From contig NZ_BAABHK010000012.1 of the NCBI RefSeq assembly GCF_039542055.1, positions 287,514-351,513 on the forward strand: 64,000 bases of DNA, given 5' to 3'. Positions 61,537 to 64,000 of the stretch are shown in pieces (the first letter of the stretch is position 1; the number at the start of each line of letters is the position of its first letter). Origin of the DNA: Actinoallomurus vinaceus (GTDB lineage: Bacteria > Actinomycetota > Actinomycetes > Streptosporangiales > Streptosporangiaceae). A program made the translations under genes and the position numbers. Under the pieces are notes generated by a model. That model was not told the origin of the DNA. It worked only from the letters and a program-made list of their open reading frames with translations, and searched no databases.

Positions 61537-61577
61537 CCGGCCCTGTTCGCCACCCCAGCGGTGGCGAACAGGGCCGG
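61537..61577 (+). terminator. strong terminator hairpin
   Basis: CCGGCCCTGTTCGCCAC (61537-61553) and GTGGCGAACAGGGCCGG (61561-61577): perfect 17-base arms with a 7-base loop, two bases after the DUF779 stop. The short element TTCGCCAC/GTGGCGAA recurs in the next 130 bases, up to the alcohol dehydrogenase end. This 61535-61710 gap has no gene. Confidence 0.8.
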
Positions 61578-61710
61578 CCGTTCCGCAGCCGCGTGACGGC
61601 GGCGGGCCCGGTTGACCCACTGCGGCGGCCGGCTGCTGGGGTTGGCGACGGCGTGCGGATTCGCGACACCGGAGGTGTTCGCCACGGTACGGAGGACCGC
61701 TGCCTGCGCG

Positions 61711-62751
61711 TCAGCCGAGGGTGGCGGTGTCGATGACGAACCGGTAGCGGACGTCGGAGGCCAGGACACGCTCGTAGGCCTCGTTGATCTGGTCCGCTGA
61801 GATCAGCTCGATGTCGGCGCCGATGTGGTGGTCGGCGCAGAAGTCCAGCATCTCCTGCGTCTCGGCGATGCCGCCGATCATCGACCCGGCGAAGGAGCGC
61901 CGGGCGCTCAGGAGGGAGAAGACGTTGATGCTCAGCGGCTCGCCGGGGGCACCGACGTTGACCAAGGTGCCGTCGACGGCGAGCAGGCCGAGGTAGGCGT
62001 CGACGTCGATGCGGGCGCTGACGGTGTTGACGATCAGGTCGAACCGGCCGGCGAGCTGATCGAACGTGTCAGGGTCGCTGGTGGCGTGATAGTGGTCGGC
62101 CCCGAGCCGCAGGCCGTCCTCCTGCTTCTTCAAGGATTGGGAGAGCACGGTGACCTCGGCGCCCATGGCGTGGGCGATCTTGACGGCCATGTGCCCGAGT
62201 CCGCCGAGGCCGACGACGGCGACCTTCTTGCCCGGGCCGGCCTCCCAATGGCGCAGCGGTGAGTAGGTCGTGATGCCGGCGCACAGCAGCGGCGCCGCGG
62301 CCGCCAGGTCGATGCCCTCGGGCACCGAGAGGACGAAGTCGGCGTCGACGACGACGTGCGTGGAGTAGCCGCCCTGCGTGGTGGTGCCGTCCCGGTCGAC
62401 GCCTGCGTAGGTCGGCACCATCCCGTTGAGGCAGTACTGCTCGTCGCCGTTGCGGCAGTTGGTGCACTGGCCGCAGGAGTTGACCATGCAGCCGACCCCG
62501 ACGCGGTCGCCCACCTGGTGTCGAGTGACGGCGGCGCCGACCTCGGCGACAACGCCGACGATCTCGTGGCCGGGGACCAACGGATAGGGCTGGGGGCCCC
62601 AGTCGCCGTTCACGGTGTGGATGTCGGAGTGGCAGATGCCGGCGTACTTGATCTCGATGAGAACGTCGTTGGGGCCGACGTCACGCCGTTCGATCATCGT
62701 GGGCGCCAGCGGCTCGGTGGCGGCCGGTGCGGCGTAGGCGTGGACACGCAT
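61711..62751 (-). CDS. zinc-dependent NAD(P) alcohol dehydrogenase (YahK/cinnamyl type)
   Basis: A 346-residue medium-chain dehydrogenase. Catalytic zinc ligands are Cys40 in GICHSD, the HE pair at residues 62-63 (PGHEIVG) and a later Cys in PLLCAGITTYSPLRHW. Structural zinc uses Cys93, Cys96, Cys99 and Cys107. The cofactor motif is VVGLGGLGHMAVKIAHAMGA. ATG at 62751 follows AAAGGAG by nine bases. The YahK-like group reduces many aldehydes with NADPH. It may recycle the aldehyde handled by the nearby dehydrogenase and diverges from an XRE regulator that may control it. Confidence 0.93.
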   Translation of the reverse strand: MRVHAYAAPAATEPLAPTMIERRDVGPNDVLIEIKYAGICHSDIHTVNGDWGPQPYPLVPGHEIVGVVAEVGAAVTRHQVGDRVGVGCMVNSCGQCTNCRNGDEQYCLNGMVPTYAGVDRDGTTTQGGYSTHVVVDADFVLSVPEGIDLAAAAPLLCAGITTYSPLRHWEAGPGKKVAVVGLGGLGHMAVKIAHAMGAEVTVLSQSLKKQEDGLRLGADHYHATSDPDTFDQLAGRFDLIVNTVSARIDVDAYLGLLAVDGTLVNVGAPGEPLSINVFSLLSARRSFAGSMIGGIAETQEMLDFCADHHIGADIELISADQINEAYERVLASDVRYRFVIDTATLG

Positions 62752-62868
62752 GAAGATTGCTCCTTTGATCAAGGCCCGCTCGCCGAGCACACACAGGGCC
62801 GGGCGAGGTGGCCGCTACCCATCAAAACCGCTGGCCAGGGCAGAAAGAAGGCACTGCTGAAGGGTGTA

Positions 62869-62890
62869 CTGGCAGGGCACCCCTGGCAGG
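62869..62890. repeat. CTGGCAGG direct repeat in the divergent ADH/XRE promoter
   Basis: CTGGCAGG occurs at 62869-62876 and 62883-62890, 14 bases apart, with a related CTGGCCAGGGCAG at 62831-62843. The placement just before the XRE gene suggests regulator binding sites. Confidence 0.45.
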
Positions 62891-62915
62891 TGGGCGGCCG
62901 CCTAGCCTGAGGAGG

Positions 62916-63842
62916 GTGGACCACCGCACCGAGATCCGTGAGTTCCTGACCTCCCGCCGGGCCAAGATCAGCCCGCGGCAGGCCGGGCTGCCCTCCTACG
63001 GCACCCGCCGGGTTCCCGGCCTGCGCCGCTCCGAGGTCGCCCAGCTGGCCGGCGTCAGCGTCGAGTACTACTCCCGTCTGGAACGCGGTGACCTGGCCGG
63101 AGTCTCCGACAGCGTTCTGGACGCCCTGGCCCGCGCCCTGCGGCTGAACGACGAAGAGCGCACCCACCTGGAGGACCTGGCCCGTACCGCCGGATCCGGA
63201 CCGCGCCGCCGGCGCCGCTCCACCCCACAGCAGGTACGGCCCACGGTGCAGCGGATGCTGGACGCCATGACCGACGCGCCTGCGTTCGTCATGAACGGCC
63301 GCGGCGACATTCTGGCCACCAACGCCCTCGGCCGAGCCCTGTACGCCCCCATGTTCGACGCGGCCCGCAGCGCCACCCCTAACCACTCCCGGTTCATCTT
63401 CCTCGACCGCAGATCGCACCTGTTCTGGGGGGACTGGGAACGCGCCGCCGACGACACGGTCGCCCTCCTGCACGCCCAAGCCGGCCGGGACCCCTACGAC
63501 AAAGACCTCACCGACCTCATCGGCGAGCTGTCCACCCGCAGCGACGACTTCCGCGTCCGCTGGGCCCGCCACGACGTTCGCCAGCACCACATCGGCGCCA
63601 AACCCTTCCACCACCCCGTCGTCGGTGACCTCGATCTCACCTACGAATCCATGGACCTGTCCGCCGACGACCTCACCCTGGTGGTCTACGGCACCGAACC
63701 CGGCAGCGACTCCGAAGACAAACTCCGCCTGCTCGCCAGCTGGGCCACCACGCTCCACCAATACGACCACTGCCGGCCAATGCCCAACGAGCAGCCGCCC
63801 ACCGCTTCAGGGACGACCAACAAGCCAGGCGACGTTTCATAA
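62916..63842 (+). CDS. XRE-family regulator with MmyB-like ligand domain
   Basis: A 308-residue regulator. Residues 1-85 contain an XRE helix-turn-helix preceded by the family sequence EIREFLTSRRAKISPRQAGLP, then VPGLRRSEVAQLAGVSVEYYSRLERGDL. Residues 105-275 are the MmyB-like ligand domain (MLDAMTDAPAFVMNGRGDILATNALGRAL, NHSRFIFLD). GTG at 62916 fits the usual family start (DHRTEIREFL), although the AGGAGG site is very close. In actinomycetes such genes often lie opposite an oxidoreductase they control, as here with the alcohol dehydrogenase. Confidence 0.9.
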   Translation: MDHRTEIREFLTSRRAKISPRQAGLPSYGTRRVPGLRRSEVAQLAGVSVEYYSRLERGDLAGVSDSVLDALARALRLNDEERTHLEDLARTAGSGPRRRRRSTPQQVRPTVQRMLDAMTDAPAFVMNGRGDILATNALGRALYAPMFDAARSATPNHSRFIFLDRRSHLFWGDWERAADDTVALLHAQAGRDPYDKDLTDLIGELSTRSDDFRVRWARHDVRQHHIGAKPFHHPVVGDLDLTYESMDLSADDLTLVVYGTEPGSDSEDKLRLLASWATTLHQYDHCRPMPNEQPPTASGTTNKPGDVS

Positions 63843-63873
63843 GTGATCGCAAGGCACGCGCGTGACCGCGCCA

Positions 63874-64000
63874 GGGACTGTCCGGATCTTTGTGGGCGGG
63901 CCGGTGATCGCTTCTAGTTGAGGGTGATGCGGTCGCCGTAGTAGAGCGACAGCGCGTTCAGCGCCGCCTTCCACCCCGGGGTCTTGCCGGTCACGTTAGC
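63874..64000 (-). mobile_element. end of an IS256-type insertion element
   Basis: GGGACTGTCCGGATCTTTGTG at about 63874 resembles IS256-family terminal repeats. It stands 38 bases after the transposase stop. The element continues beyond the window, so its other end and target duplication are not visible. It lies 31 bases from the XRE stop and does not interrupt that gene. Confidence 0.6.
63914..64000 (-). CDS. IS256-family transposase, C-terminal fragment
   Basis: Only the last 28 residues are in the window: NVTGKTPGWKAALNALSLYY followed by GDRITLN and a TAG stop (63914-63916). The WKAALNALSLYYGDRI pattern matches the C-terminal end of IS256-type (mutator) transposases, which cut and paste DNA with a DDE active site located upstream. 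Whether the full gene is intact cannot be judged from here. Confidence 0.65.
   Translation of the reverse strand, partial: ANVTGKTPGWKAALNALSLYYGDRITLN

Noticed and set aside
61473..61769. Minus-strand frame with repeated VAN units, possibly a repeat protein
   Set aside because: The repeats come from the terminator hairpin and short TTCGCCAC elements. There is no ribosome site, and it overlaps both neighbouring genes.

Overview
The window is high-GC DNA from an actinomycete. RbpA, the paired lnt and ppm1 genes, a DUF1707-FHA protein, a DUF574 methyltransferase, GTG and TTG starts, and many 4-base stop/start overlaps all point to Actinomycetota. The style suggests a soil genus of the Streptosporangiales/Thermomonosporaceae type, but that is inference. 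Nearly all genes are chromosomal-looking and metabolic. The only mobile DNA is the edge of an IS256-type element at the right end.

Layout. 1-4.1 kb: an operon of a GntR/UTRA regulator, ADP-ribosylglycohydrolase-type hydrolase, NCS1 permease and PfkB kinase, resembling E. coli yegTUVW in logic. 5.2-11.9 kb: a sugar operon with ROK regulator, ABC importer, GH4 glycosidase and BadF-type sugar kinase. 12.1-17.6 kb: an MFS exporter with its TetR regulator, a DUF1707-FHA protein, a cytochrome P450 divergent from a Tat-type esterase, and a zinc-ribbon protein. 17.8-23.2 kb: lysine degradation through beta-lysine (kamA divergent from kdd-kamD-kamE-kal), with the cleavage enzyme Kce absent. 23.2-26.3 kb: a 700-base region without a recognisable gene, then lnt and ppm1. 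26.4-38.6 kb: a glycan-use locus (GH3, ABC importer, GH95, LarA-like protein, secreted propeller-ricin protein, LacI). Three CGAAA-N3-TTTCG palindromes mark its regulon, and both LacI and the GH95 C-terminus carry apparent single-base frameshifts. 38.7-45 kb: a lipoprotein, an LigD-type ATP-dependent DNA ligase, a small membrane protein, a methyltransferase, fxsA, rbpA, an LLM oxidoreductase, and remnants of an SDR gene and of azlCD.

45.1-58.0 kb holds the most unusual arrangement. A sugar ABC importer operon with GH42 and GH63 enzymes diverges from a five-gene operon: two halves of a glycine-decarboxylase P-protein-like PLP enzyme, an AcoX/ATP-NAD-kinase-like protein, an SDR dehydrogenase and a GntR/FCD regulator. 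No gcvT, gcvH or lipoamide dehydrogenase is present. The PLP subunit keeps its lysine, but the glycine-rich loop beside it is altered. A perfect TGCTGTA/TACAGCA palindrome lies between the two operons and could tie them into one regulon. I regard this as the best candidate for an undescribed pathway.

58.2-64 kb: a GAF/winged-helix regulator, an ExaC/AcoD-like aldehyde dehydrogenase with its DUF779 partner, a zinc alcohol dehydrogenase divergent from an XRE regulator, and the IS256-like end. No rRNA, tRNA, CRISPR array or phage gene was seen.
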